DNA of 64,000 nt from Pieris napi (lineage: Eukaryota > Arthropoda > Insecta > Lepidoptera > Pieridae), in contig NC_062234.1 in NCBI RefSeq assembly GCF_905475465.1, positions 13,973,001 to 14,037,000 on the forward strand, given 5' to 3'. Numbering within the stretch: the first letter of the stretch is position 1; each line of letters starts with the position of its first letter. Shown here one piece after another: positions 48,301 through 59,579 of this stretch. The notes under the pieces were generated by a model. That model searched no databases and was not told the origin of the DNA. It was given only the letters and a program-made list of their open reading frames with translations. The position numbers and the translations under genes are program-made.

Positions 48301-49575
48301 AGACTATGCAGATGACATCTGCTTGTTGAGTTATACACGTGCTGATATACAGACGAAATTGAAGGATCGATGTCAGGAGGCATTAACTTAACTCGCGAAA
48401 GACAAGGGAGATGCGGTGCGGAGCCACCGGCACATCCCCACGTATCTCCAATAAAGAATAGAGCAAGTCTATTGAATGGTTTTGAAACGTGAAAGTTACA
48501 AAGAACACAACCCTAGGTCTTCCCAGGTCTCCGTGAACCGCTGCCTTCGTCAAATCCTTAGAATATTCTGGTCCGAGAGAATCTTTTATCATCAGCTATG
48601 GGAGCTATGCAATGAGGTGCCAATTGAAAGGTCTATAAACACCGAAAGTGGACGTGGGTGGGCCATACGGTCTAGAGGGATCCAAAACATTGCCAAGAAA
48701 GCCCTTGACTGGGATCGTCAAGGTAAAAGGAAAAAGCGCGCACAAAACAGACCTGGCAACCAAGCATCATTGCAGCGGCATAGGAAGAATGGAATGACGT
48801 GGGTCAGGAAATTCAGAGAGCTGCCCAGAACCAGTCAAGTTAGTTTTCTATGCTGGATGCCCTGGAAGTCAAATGCAGCAATAAAAAAATAACAAACAGC
48901 TACTTTTAATAAACAAAACAATTTGTGAAATGAATGAAGTGTGTGAATTTTGAGAACTATATTTACAGATATAAAAATATTTACCAATTGTATCCAAATC
49001 AGGTACAGATTCTGGTAGAGATTCTGGTGATTGTGTAGTTTCTGACTCAACTGGAGATCGGATTGACACTGTCGGCTCCCCTTTTGATAATGGAATTGCT
49101 GGACTAAAAGTATAAAATAAAAATTGATAGAAGTGGATTTATATACGTAAATTAATTTTACTTTTTATACTGCATACAACCTCCAGTTAATTACATATTA
49201 TACACCTAGTAATACTATTAAACTTTTATGAATTTATTAAGACAAAAAAATATAATATCATATTCACCTAAAACGTTCTGGAGATGGTGGTGACATTTCT
49301 ATTGCATTTGATGGTTCCTCTTGTTTTTTAATCTGACTAGGAACAGGATTTTGAGCCTGAAAATTAATTTAAAGAATGCTCAGATTACCTTGAACATACT
49401 AACGATAATTGATACCAAAACAACAGCCTCTTACTTCATTTTGAGTTGGTGGGCTTACGCTTGTTGTTATAAAGTTGGGTAATTCTGATGGTGGTGCTAC
49501 ACTTGATAACAGATTGCCTGTAGCAGCTAGGGTTGGGGCTGGTGGAATCTTGCCCTTTTTCTCCGAAATATTCAT
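45337..49575 (-). CDS. PRRC1: PRRC1 orthologue, 361 aa
   Basis: Eight coding exons: 49575-49435, 49356-49268, 49103-48985, 47904-47758, 47463-47361, 47136-46966, 46723-46534 and 45462-45337. All have GT-AG junctions and phases that fit. The N-terminal 125 residues are proline- and serine-rich and poorly conserved (KGKIPPAPTLAAT; EMSPPSPERF). The rest matches PRRC1: SVDSMITTLDPQMKEYL (exon 4), VKISPVREAFQTVFGKA (exon 5), YASAKQRIAHLRSVNAL and AIESFIVEVMPDRWYDI (exons 6-7), and the terminal HWQEASTGVSRRELLLLASR (exon 8). The C-terminal domain is related to the NTPase-like DUF84 fold. Vertebrate PRRC1 associates with ER exit sites and binds the PKA regulatory subunit; that role is inferred by orthology. 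The protein is shorter than the human one (445 aa), mostly in the proline-rich region. Introns hold a LINE fragment (intron 3) and a Helitron (intron 7). The gene is head-to-head with the sorting nexin gene. Confidence 0.93.
45896..46460 (+). mobile_element. Non-autonomous Helitron-like element in PRRC1 intron 7
   Basis: Starts TCTACTATCTATAAATATAA, has GGTCACGGCTTGAGCGATTT internally and ends ACGTCTGTCGGTTCCGCTAG|T. A TC start and CTAG-T end fit Helitrons. About 565 bp, no helicase, antisense to PRRC1. Confidence 0.6.
48015..48890 (+). mobile_element. Degraded LINE with RT motifs in PRRC1 intron 3
   Basis: On the plus strand, antisense to PRRC1, one frame keeps VDYEKVF (48026, RT motif A), GVRQGCILP (48185) and YADDIC (48305, catalytic motif C). 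Stop codons interrupt it after DIW near 48072 and at about 48260. Further on, NIAKKALDWDRQGKRKKRAQ and HRKNGMTWVRKFRELP (48690-48830) match the C-terminal region of the same retrotransposon class. Internal deletions and stops make it a dead copy. Confidence 0.8.
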
Positions 49576-50153
49576 TTTTATTCCTTGAAATGTACTCTAT
49601 ATATGTTAAGTAAATCTATAATTACAATAATAAACTTAAATAAGATTTTACTTAAAAATGTTTGTTTTGAAATTATTTGTTGGCAAATTGATGAAAAACC
49701 TTCAAACAGGCAATTTCAAACTGTCTTGTCAGTTGTCATTGTGTTATAACTCACAACTGACAAATGTGATGACGTGGCCTTGGACCGGTATTTAAAAATA
49801 ACTGGAATAAATAATCTTTCTCAGGTGCTTCTAGATGTCTAAAACTCATTTTCACACTTGCGTGTTTAGATTTTTGTGACTCAGTTTACTTGCTAAATAA
49901 TAAAAATAATCACATAGCGAAAACAATACGGAATTTTAATGGTATTGTTTTTTGACTATTATCAAACATGACACTACTCGCCAAACGTCACAGCGTCATT
50001 TTTATGAGTATCGTCGGCCGTTGCTCTAAAGTAGCTCTCATCAATTGTATTTCTATTTGTGCTGATAACTCGTTAAACGTTGTTTTCGGACTTGATCAGT
50101 ACGTGTTCTAGCGCTTTCACTCCTGTGATTTAATTTTTAATCAATATTCCATA
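49576..50153. promoter_or_regulatory. Bidirectional promoter region between PRRC1 and SNX1/2
   Basis: 578 bp separate the two start codons of divergent housekeeping genes. No TATA box is obvious on either side, which is usual for such promoters. Both 5' UTRs and core promoters must lie here unless there are upstream non-coding exons. Confidence 0.6.
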
Positions 50154-53100
50154 ATGTCGGAGGACTCGGTGGCACCGTTTAGTACCGTCGATATCAACAA
50201 TGAAAACAGGGATGACGAAGATCTTTTTGCTTCAGCGGTCCAGGTATCTAATAAGAATATGTATTCTATCATTTCCAACGTCCGCCGGCCTATCAATTAG
50301 TGTTAACGCCCCTCTTTATGATTTTTACATGCACTTTCCGCCCTTGATTCTTTTACCGATGAGTCAATGAACACGTTAATTATCTGTTAATTAAATTAAT
50401 GATAACTGCGCATCTTTGTATTGTATAAAAAGTATTTTACGTGACTGTTGCTATACAGTAATATAATAATTAAGTCTTGACTTAAGCTATTTATAGCTTT
50501 ATTAAATTATAATTCTTATGTTCCACATCTAAGTTGTGAAACCATGGTGTAATTTAAAATAAAATATAATTCCGCTTATTAAAAAAACCGCATTTCAAAT
50601 TTTTCAGGAAGTAAGTTTGGATCCTGAAGTAAATGGAGTAAGGGATAGTCTAGAAAAAATTAGCATTGCGGATGCTGCAGTAACAACAGCTTCAATTGCT
50701 AGCCCCATTATGGAGGAGGTAAACATAGTTCAACATTAATATGTTTTTATTGTAGTATCAATTATATTGTCTTATTATTAAAATTTCAGATTGTTACTGA
50801 ACGTGCTAACAACATAATAGTGACTATAACTGAACCTCAGAAAATTGGGGAAGGAATGAGTTCATATGTGGCATATCGAATTCTCACTAAGACCAATATG
50901 CCCATTTTTAACAAACATGAATTTGGAGTGCTGCGCCGTTTCAGTGACTTTTTGGGTCTGCATGAAAAGCTTTCTGAAAAATATTTACGTTCTGGTAGAA
51001 TAATACCTCCTGCTCCTGAAAAAAGTATTGTTGGTAAGATATAAAACTTTTTATATAGTAGTACTTGTTTTTTTGTCATGTCAGAAATGAATCTTCTTTG
51101 GCAAACTAACTTTAAACTCTTGTTCATATTTATACAAATCTAAAACTTTAGATTTCCGAGACTTAGAGGGAGGAAAAAAAAGAAGATGTGATAGGAATTT
51201 TATGAACTTAATTGTCATTAAAATATTTAAAGTGTCGAAACTTAATACAAATAATATATTTTTATTTTAAATTTATTTCTTCGATAATCAAAACACGTGG
51301 CTTTTTAATTTACAATTCGTCATTTGAGATTTCAACAAATTATTTTGCAAAAAATATAAAATACTAATATTTCATAAATTGTGTTTACGAAATTTAAATT
51401 AAAAAAATTTAATTTCTATAAGGTAATTCACCCTTTTCACTCTCTCAATCGGTCTCAATCGCTCTCTCCCTTTTCGACAAAAATGCTTCACATCTTCGTG
51501 ATGTTCCGTATAAAATTTACCGTCATGCGCCTTAAGAAGTTTCAAAAACGAGAATGTTAAAATACAATTTATGAGTGTAGGAAATCTTAAGGCCTTATTT
51601 TGGCTTCAAGTGTGCGACGATTGTTTACATTTTGTTTATATGTAACTAATGGTAGCTTACAAAACTCTTGTCACTAACAAAAATTCTGTTAATTCTAGGT
51701 ACAACAAAACTAAAAATGTCATCAACGTCATCAACTGAGAGCATCAATGGTAATTCTGGATCAAATGTTCATACACAATTTGTTGAGCGTCGTCGTGCGG
51801 CACTTGAGCGATTCTTGAACAGATTAGCTCAACATCCAGTGTTATGCATAGACCCTGATTTTAGGGAGTTTTTGGAATCTGGTATGTTCATAATGATTAT
51901 ATCTAAATATTTACCTTATTTTAAATTATTATTTATAGCTGTCTATCATAATAATAGGTTAAGCTTTTGAAAAATGTGGTGTCTAGTATTTGTAGGTGAT
52001 TTCAAATTCTTCAAAACACTAATTTATTTTAATTTTAAAAATTATTAATTATGAAAATATTTTTAAAAATTAAAAATTTATTTTAATTTCAGTAAATATG
52101 TTTAAAATATGAGAGTATGATTATTATAATGTTCATATCGTTGAGCATATATTTACAAAAAACAATTTATTTGAGGTCATGCACTAAAACTGGACAAAGT
52201 AATGGCTTATTGAAGTTCATCCTAAAGAGAGTGATGCTAGAAGCTAGAGATGAATTTTTCATTATCATTTTTATTTGCCAGTGTATTTTTAAATAATAGG
52301 AAGATTTGAAAATTGCATTTTGATTTGATTACAGTAAGAGGATAATTTTAATATAATTATAGTTTTCAATTCACGTAACACGCGAGGCCACGATTGTTTA
52401 AACTAAGTTTGTCTTATGCAACTTACTTTTCACAAATGTTTGCTTTATTTTCACACTTATATAAAAATAATTTATATTCTATACTGAATCGGTTCTCTTT
52501 ACTTTAAAATTATTATTATTTATTTATTTATTGTATACATAATCAGAAAAAAAAAGTTTATAATAGAGTGGTGGTGGTTACATAAACTAGACACAGTTTT
52601 TCTGTCCACCAGGACGTCCAACAGAATTATAACTTCTATACTCTATACTATATAGAGACCAATGATATATAAAACGTCACGAACTATATTAACGTATTTA
52701 AAATCGTTTATGAAAAAGTTCTTTTATTTTGGTTATCTGGACAAAATCGCGTAATTTCGATAGGGCCGAAATTATATCGTGTAATTCTAATTTTAATTGT
52801 AGATTTATCCGTCATAAAGACATATTTTTGTCTTATTTTAAAGTTGTTTTATAATTTTTAGACACGGAATTACCTAAAGCAACAAGTACATCTGCCTTAA
52901 GTGGAGCTGGTATGATGCGGCTCCTGAACAAAGTCGGAGAAACAGTTAATAAAATCACGTATCGCATGGATGAATCTGATCCTGTGAGTTATTATAGCAA
53001 ATGTGCTTTATTAGTATAGGAAGAATAGGTGTTAGGAAATTTGCTTATTTTGTCCGAAATAAAATATTTTCAAGACATTTCTAAGAGGCTTCTCACTATC

Positions 53101-55432
53101 GAGGAATCGAAGTTTCAAAGAGATCGATTAGATACAATTATCAGAGAAAATTAATGTGAGTTAACATCAGCAACAGAAAATTTGCGTATCGCATAGAGGG
53201 TATAACTCGGAGATTCAATTTCCGGTAAAATAATTTTATTTTGTTTCGTTTTGGGTTTGTTAGCACATTACTAGAGAATTTGAAGAGATATTGAAATCCA
53301 TTTTAAAGCCTGGTGACACGATGCAGGCATACTTAAAATTATAATACATCAAGTCTTCAAATTACTCAACAAATAGCACATCTGAATTAATTATTTGTAT
53401 ATTCAGTGGTTCGAAGAGCGAATTGCACGCGTAGAATCACTGGAGGCGGGGTTGCGTAGACTGTGCGGTGCGTGCGAGGCGTTGGCCAGCGAACGTCGCG
53501 AGCTGTCCGTGAGGTCGCACGAAGCAGCCCGATGTATCGCAGCCGCATCGGCCGCGGACCCACACGCGCCCCTCTCTAGGGCCTTGTCACATTTATCTGA
53601 TCTATACGATAAGGTAAGTGCGTGCTCCTATTTTGCCATGCCTTCTGCTTATAGAAGACAAATCTTTGTTTTTAATTTATTTTATTGTTATTACTTAAGT
53701 TGTCATGTGGAACACGGTGTAGTGGTTGCAGCTCCTTACAAACGCTGTGTAATAAAAAATGGCGATTAAAAAGAGTGACGGAGAGTTTATTGCCAGTTCT
53801 TCTCTTCCGTTCTACGCTGTATGACTTATAATGACGTGTAATATTTGAGACAAAAGTTATGTAATTTCAGATTTAAATTCTATGCAGTATGAAATTTATA
53901 ATGTTATAATTTACACACAAACTAATATATTATACACATTCACAGAATTTTATATGCCTGAGCTGAGCTCCCAAATCTTTGTTCAACGTTTTATATTTAA
54001 TTTGCAGATAGAGCATTTAAGAGTGGAGCAATCGAACACTGACTTCTACGTGTTGACTGAACATATCAAGGACTATTTGGGTCTCATTGCTTCAATCAAA
54101 GATGTTTTCCATGAAAGGGTTAAGGTAATGCGCCTTTGTAATTCCATTTATAACCCTAAGGTGAACTACTGATAACCATAGACTGAATTTTTCCAAATTT
54201 CTTAAAATATTACTATTGTATTTCAGCGATTTTTTTATATTAAACAACAATTATACTAAGAAATTCCTAATAATGGAGTACACATTTACACAATAGGCAT
54301 ATTTTAATGAGTGAACGAAACTATTAACAAAAGATTTAGATAATATGTATAATGTATATCAAATTCCTTTTTACCGATAAATGCCTCGTGACTTTTTAAA
54401 CGTCACCACAGATGTACTATGTGACATTTTTTTTTCGCCCATGGCGCAGGTCTTTCGACCATCCCGCTGACATTGTTAAGCGTATGCCAAGAACCTATGG
54501 AACTTAATAATGTTTTTTTTATTTTTTATTACATGACCATGGATACTATCCTTTTTGTCAGCTGTCTTCTAGTAGCTAGGTTAGTAGTTGCGAAATGGTT
54601 AAATACCTTGTATTTTTATTTGGGTAATTTTTTCAGGTATTTCAAAACTGGCAACACGCTGAAATGCAACTAAACAAAAGGAGAGAAAATAAAGCGAAAG
54701 CGGAAATCGCAAATCGACCGGAGAAGATCGATCTGGCTTCCAATGAGATTATTGAGGTATGGATTTCATTATAGTATGTATGACATAACGTCGCTGTAGA
54801 AACATAACCTCGTATGCCCAGAGAACCAAAAATGTTTCATTTCGTCAATGTTCGTTAAAATATTATTATGTGTTTTTGTCCATAGTTTTGGATGGTAAAA
54901 AGCACTGAATTATTATTATTAATAACATAAATAAGTCCTTACTTCATGATTATACCAGTTAAATGACATTGAAAGGCTAAGAATAAAAAATAAATGTTTT
55001 TTGACATACGAGGTTATTATAAGTGACGATAGGTCAAATTATTATTAAGGATAAACTTATTTTATTTTTAATTATTTATTTAAACTCATAAGGAATAAAA
55101 AAGAATTGAATAACATGTTTTAAACTAACGAGCGTATTTTTTTTTTCAGTGGGAATCAAAAGTGGAGCGTTGTCACACAGAGTTTGATACAATCTCTCGC
55201 GTGATCAAGAAAGAGTTAGAGAGATGGGAGGAGATAAGAGTGGCGGAGTTGAGGACCACCATTTTGAGATACCTCGAGGAACATATGAAGCATCAGGCAC
55301 AGGTAAATAATGACATTTGCCATATATTTATATGTTCTACCCAAAGGTAGAAAAAGCATACAAAGATTTTTTTTATTTCAGTCGATCAGGTACTGGGATG
55401 GATTCCTCCCAGAGGCTCGTGCGATTAAATGA
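50154..55432 (+). CDS. Snx1: Sorting nexin 1/2 orthologue (PX-BAR), 465 aa
   Basis: Ten coding exons: 50154-50243, 50608-50718, 50790-51033, 51699-51881, 52862-52983, 53407-53613, 54008-54124, 54637-54756, 55150-55302 and 55382-55432. Phases are consistent and all introns are GT-AG. Residues about 68-200 form the PX domain: RRFSDFLGLHEKL, IIPPAPEK and ERRRAALERFLNRL hold the conserved arginine/lysine residues that contact PI3P. Residues about 225-465 form the BAR domain: ALSGAGMMRLLNKVGETVNK amphipathic helix, LSRALSHLSDLYDK, WESKVERCHTEFDTISRVIK, and the family ending YWDGFLPEARAIK. The protein is the retromer-associated (ESCPE-1) SNX1/2 subunit, tubulating endosomal membranes for retrograde sorting; function by orthology. 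The N-terminal extension is short (67 residues) compared with human SNX1/SNX2, close to the insect length. The donor of exon 6 coincides with a repeat boundary. Poly(A) candidate AATAAA at 55554. Confidence 0.95.
52505..52640 (-). repeat. Dispersed repeat, family E copy 2, in SNX intron 4
   Basis: The reverse complement carries GGACGTCCTGGTGGACAGAA then AAACTGTGTCTAGTTTATG, matching 1690-1790. An A/T-rich (TTTA)n tail lies at about 52518-52535. Confidence 0.5.
53614..53817 (+). mobile_element. Dispersed retroelement tail, family B copy 5, abutting SNX exon 6
   Basis: Homology to family B starts exactly at GTAAGTGCGTGCTCCTATTT, the splice donor of exon 6 (exon ends ...GATAAG). It runs through GAAGACAAATCTTTGTTTTT and GTTGCAGCTCCTTACAAACG to CTTCTCTTCCGTTCTACGC. 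The upstream head GTTGTTCCCACGAGAAT and the 3' tail are absent. Confidence 0.75.
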
Positions 55433-55553
55433 GAGAGGCCGAATGCCCGGAGTCGCGGCATTTCAAGAGTATATAAATATTAATAATGACACACGAATAT
55501 TATATTCACATTCATATTTATACTTTTCCTTTAAATTTTACATTTTTATCAAA

Positions 55554-55559
55554 AATAAA
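55554..55559 (+). other. Candidate poly(A) signal of the SNX gene
   Basis: AATAAA 122 bp after the stop codon. Confidence 0.5.
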
Positions 55560-55564
55560 TAACT

Positions 55565-58250
55565 GTTTTAGCTAAAGCACTAATTTATCTCTTCATAACA
55601 GTTCAAACATTTCGACAGAACGAATAAGTACTTTAGTAAAAATATTAATAACAATGATTTAGTTTTTTTAGAATAACGTAAATTTACGAAATTCTTGTTT
55701 CATAAGAAATGTCCTTATGTGGCCATTAGCTTAAGAAATTAAGTCAAAATCTCTAACTAAAATATAATACATCAAAGAAATTGTAGAGCAAAGCGTGGAC
55801 CAATCAGAGCGCTGCTTTGTATCTACGAGCTCTGATTGGTCGACAATTTTTGTTCCATTTCAGGGAACTAAGACTAAGCTAAATTCGTGTGTCGTTGTTA
55901 AAATAAGGCTATGCAAATGAGAGGTAATTTTGTGTCCATTATATATCGAAACTGTAGAATTGTATTTAACATTGAAATGCGCGATGAAATTAATTTTACA
56001 TATAATTATCTGATATATATCTGCCCATATTGAGATTCGTATCTGAAGTGACTCTTTTCTCGAGAAACGTTATCGTTGGTTTATTCGTTAAATATTTTGG
56101 TTCAAAAAAGGTTTAATGGTGTAGTTAAAGATTTAAGGTGGGTATGGGCATAACAATTACCAAATCATTATAATAATGCTGCTATTTCATAGAAGTTTAG
56201 AAATCAAAGGAATTCTTCGGCTAATAATAAAATTAAATATATATTAAAAATTAAAATGTTCATATTACAAGTTTTTTAAACTTTTGAATGTTCACCGTTT
56301 TCTTTAAAACCATTATCTGTTTGTTAACCGTTATTTGTTTATCTTGAATCAATAGTTTAAGTAACGGGCCGTTAAAAGTCAACGAACATATATCTTGGCG
56401 CTATGTTTTGTAATATAAGTACCTATATGTCCTGTAAAAATAAGATGAATAAATGATCTCTATCGTGAAAAGTCCAAAAATTTAATCTTCGAAATTAACA
56501 ATATGACACATTAGAATATGTTATTCTGTGTATATTAAGCAGGTAAAAAAATCTGTTTAGTAAATTAAATGTTGCCCTCACTAAATTAAGATAATAATTC
56601 GTCTAAAACATATGTCTTAAAATAATTAATTGTTAGAAGATTTTGTGTAAAAATAAATTGAGGCTCTTAACGTGATAACGTTTAAGACCGTTAGGCTTCA
56701 AGACTTCATCTAAATTATCTCATTAAACACCTATTAGACTGTCTAAGATTAAAATTCTTTTTAAACGACTCGGAATTTTTATAATCTAATATAGGTAGAA
56801 TCAATTTATTGAGATTATAATGGCGAATTATATAGTATTTCCGATATTTAGTTATTCAAATGTACATAGATACGGCATTATAAAAAACATTAAATATAAT
56901 GCTAGCTAAATCATAATATAGTTGGTCTAAGGGCACGGCGAGATGATGCTTTGGCGTACTTGGAGTAGGATTTTCAAAACTTTTTTTTTTAATTTACGAC
57001 GGGTGTAAGCCTTTGCGCATAAGTTGAACTTCCAAAATGTAAGAATACCGTATGGCATTTTACAGCTAAGCTGTCCTATATCTAAGAGGCACATTTTAAT
57101 AAATCACATAAGCTTTCGTTTGCTTGTAAAAGATTTAGTTACTATTTGATCGGAAATAAGGTTGACTGCATTATTTAACTAGTATTTTGTTACATAATTA
57201 TTTTATAACAGTGAACATCTCATTTCTGGTCAAATGTACATTTCTCTATATTTTTATAATTGTTATTTTAAATAAATATTTTACTAGTAAATGTATTCCA
57301 ATTTAGTTTTAAGTCATGTGGAGCAAAATTGTTCTCAATGTATTAGTGAAGTGCTACAAGAAACTTGTCATTTGTTTGGTAAGTGAAGGCGTGGTTGCGA
57401 TTTTTAAGTGTTCTAAGCAAAGCTAAGATAAAGATAAATAAGCTTGAGGTGATTATATTTTGTTCTTATTATTTTTGACTAAGTGTTAACATTGCGTTTA
57501 ATACATTAAAGCTTTCGTGAACTTGGCTCAACATTTCGTTCATACATTTTAATCACAACCACGTTTAAACAGTACTAGACGAAAGTTAGTTTGAATAAAT
57601 GTCGTCTATTATTTTTGTATTGCCAAATATATTTAGCGGTAATTTGGTATGTAAGGATGAAAATATTGTTCGTTTAAAATTATAAATTGTACTTTCCAAT
57701 TATATTATTTACTTAAACCCTAAAGATTCTTAGTTTTATTTATACCTATTATATATATATATATTGCAATAATCAAAAATATAAATATCCTAAATTTATG
57801 GATATGTTTGTTGTGTCGTAAGATTTAATATAAATTATGTCGTAGACTGAAGGAGGTCATTTTTTCACTATCACTATCGGTCATCGTTTATACTATTAAA
57901 CCTTCAAGTAGTTGCAACATTGATATTTTTAAAGATTAAAAGGATTTCGTTTGATAGTTTCCAAAATTATAGCGCTACTAAATTCTAGTACTTAGTCCTT
58001 AGTACTTACAAAATCGTATATGATAAACAACAAACACAAAATATCAGTGCATAAGTTTATTTATCTTCAAGATAATCATTTTGAAAAATAATTTCTCGGA
58101 AAGAATGTAAAAAAAACATTCTATGTAATGTTATTCATTATTCGTAAATTAGGTATTTAGGTAAAACGTGGACAAATGACAAACAATTCTGATAAACTCT
58201 TATCTAACCCTATTCAAAGATTGCTTTGATTGTCTATATTGCTATCATTA
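55565..58250. other. Gene-free stretch
   Basis: AT-rich intergenic region with no supported gene. It contains a hairpin with inverted CCAAT boxes at 55798-55841 and a short (AT)n run near 57750. Confidence 0.45.
55798..55841. repeat. Inverted repeat with CCAAT boxes
   Basis: GACCAATCAGAGC and GCTCTGATTGGTC are perfect 13-bp arms around an 18-bp loop. Outer AAATTGT/ACAATTT partly extends the stem. Confidence 0.65.
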
Positions 58251-58276
58251 TCGCTTGTAATCAATAGGAGTATCAG
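58250..58276 (+). other. Predicted non-coding first exon and donor of the acidic protein gene
   Basis: AGTATCAG|GTGAGT at 58276/58277 is a strong donor 116 bp before the acceptor ATTTTCAG|ATATG. The transcription start is not defined; GATA-like TTATC sites lie just upstream. Confidence 0.45.
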
Positions 58277-58394
58277 GTGAGTGGTTGTGTTTATAACAAT
58301 CGATATAATTGTCTTTGTTTTCATATCGAATTTTTTATAAACATTAAAGTAATTTAAATTATCTTTATTTTAAAATTAATAAGTATTTTCAGAT

Positions 58395-58964
58395 ATGAAG
58401 CTATTCATAGTGCTTGCTTGTCTCACAGTAGCGTGGGCTGTACCATTGACTAAGGAGAATGATAATATTCAAGAATTAGAAGTAATTCCTGAAAATGATT
58501 CAATTGATTCCTCTGGCACAGAATCTGCGGCATATTTGCCTCAAATTATAAAAGTTGCAGATGTTCTTAGGGAATATGAAAGGGCGAATGCTAAGCCTAG
58601 CGAAGAAACACAAAATGTACCAGACATTGAACCACTTAACGGACCAGAGGTGAATGCAGACTTTCTTGAAGATGACAGTGCTGATGAACTACCTGATTTA
58701 GGAAATTTGATGCCATTAAATGAGAATGACCAGGATGCGATTCAAATTGCTGCCCCATTTGATAACGATGTCGACGAAAAATCTGGTTTTGATGAAATTC
58801 AAATAGTTAATTTGGATGATTTTCGCGGTATAATGGGTATAGCGCCATCTGAACTTGATTCATTGAGAGTCTATTTTGATGATGACATGGCTCGCGAACT
58901 CGCTGACGATAATGAGGCACCGGAAATAATAAGACTTAACTACGATGACCCAAATTTACGTTAA
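58395..58964 (+). CDS. Secreted acidic protein, 189 aa, unrecognised family
   Basis: A single coding exon whose ATG follows the acceptor ATTTTCAG|AT at 58392. MKLFIVLACLTVAWAVP is a signal peptide with likely cleavage after WA. The mature chain is strongly acidic (runs such as FLEDDSADELPDLG, FDNDVDEKSGFDE, VYFDDDMARELADDNEAPE). It has no cysteine and few basic residues, and no transmembrane segment or known domain is visible. Poly(A) signal AATAAA at 58995-59000, 31 bp after the stop. A short non-coding exon upstream is likely. Such proteins occur in insect haemolymph, saliva, cuticle or seminal fluid, but nothing here decides among them. I do not recognise the family; the open frame, signal peptide, splice site and poly(A) site make the gene credible. 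Confidence 0.85.
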   Translation: MKLFIVLACLTVAWAVPLTKENDNIQELEVIPENDSIDSSGTESAAYLPQIIKVADVLREYERANAKPSEETQNVPDIEPLNGPEVNADFLEDDSADELPDLGNLMPLNENDQDAIQIAAPFDNDVDEKSGFDEIQIVNLDDFRGIMGIAPSELDSLRVYFDDDMARELADDNEAPEIIRLNYDDPNLR

Positions 58965-58994
58965 GACTTGTTCTGTAATTTCTATTAACTTTTT

Positions 58995-59000
58995 AATAAA
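58995..59000 (+). other. Poly(A) signal of the acidic protein gene
   Basis: AATAAA 31 bp after the stop codon. Confidence 0.65.
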
Positions 59001-59009
59001 CTTATATAA

Positions 59010-59520
59010 ATATATATACTTGTGATATAATATTTTAGTTGAATAAGTAAACAAATCTATATTGATATTATTATCACCTATATTAGATCATCCTATGAAA
59101 ATGGCTATTTCTAGTATAGTTACACTAAATAACATTTATGTTTAAATTTCTATATTAAATAGAATAAACTAATTTACTTCAAAAGTAGGTATTGTACTCA
59201 TAAATATAAAACATAGAGAACAAACAGTATCCATAGTGAATAGTGAGATATAACCATACATTTCTGCCCAAAATGAATTTGATTAAAATATGGCAAAATT
59301 TCAAGTTGTACATATTAATATTAGTAGGAAAAATTGAATGTTTTATACTAATGGAAATACGAGCTATAATTGTGCAACTTATTATTTTATTAATATTGTG
59401 TGGGTCCCACAAAAAAACTATGAAATGAAATTTCAACTATCTCTTTCCTTTTAATTTAATCAGGTCATGTTATTTTCATCGATAACTATTTCTGTGTAAA
59501 TTATACAAAACTTGTCACTT
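59010..59520. other. Gene-free gap between convergent genes
   Basis: AT-rich sequence between the 3' ends of the acidic protein gene and mRpL13; nothing recognised. Confidence 0.45.
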
Positions 59521-59527
59521 GAACAGA

Positions 59528-59533
59528 TTTATT
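59528..59533 (-). other. Poly(A) signal of mRpL13
   Basis: AATAAA on the minus strand, about 47 bp after the stop codon. Confidence 0.6.
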
Positions 59534-59579
59534 TCTACACTTTATAACTAAAACCTATAAATCACACTAATATTATTAC

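Noticed and set aside
48476..48892. 138-codon plus-strand frame as a gene
   Set aside because: The translation is the C-terminal part of a LINE lying in a PRRC1 intron; frames upstream are broken.
53395..53769. SNX exon 6 read through as a 124-aa protein
   Set aside because: The coding match to the BAR domain stops at the GTAAGT donor at 53614; the rest is repeat sequence.
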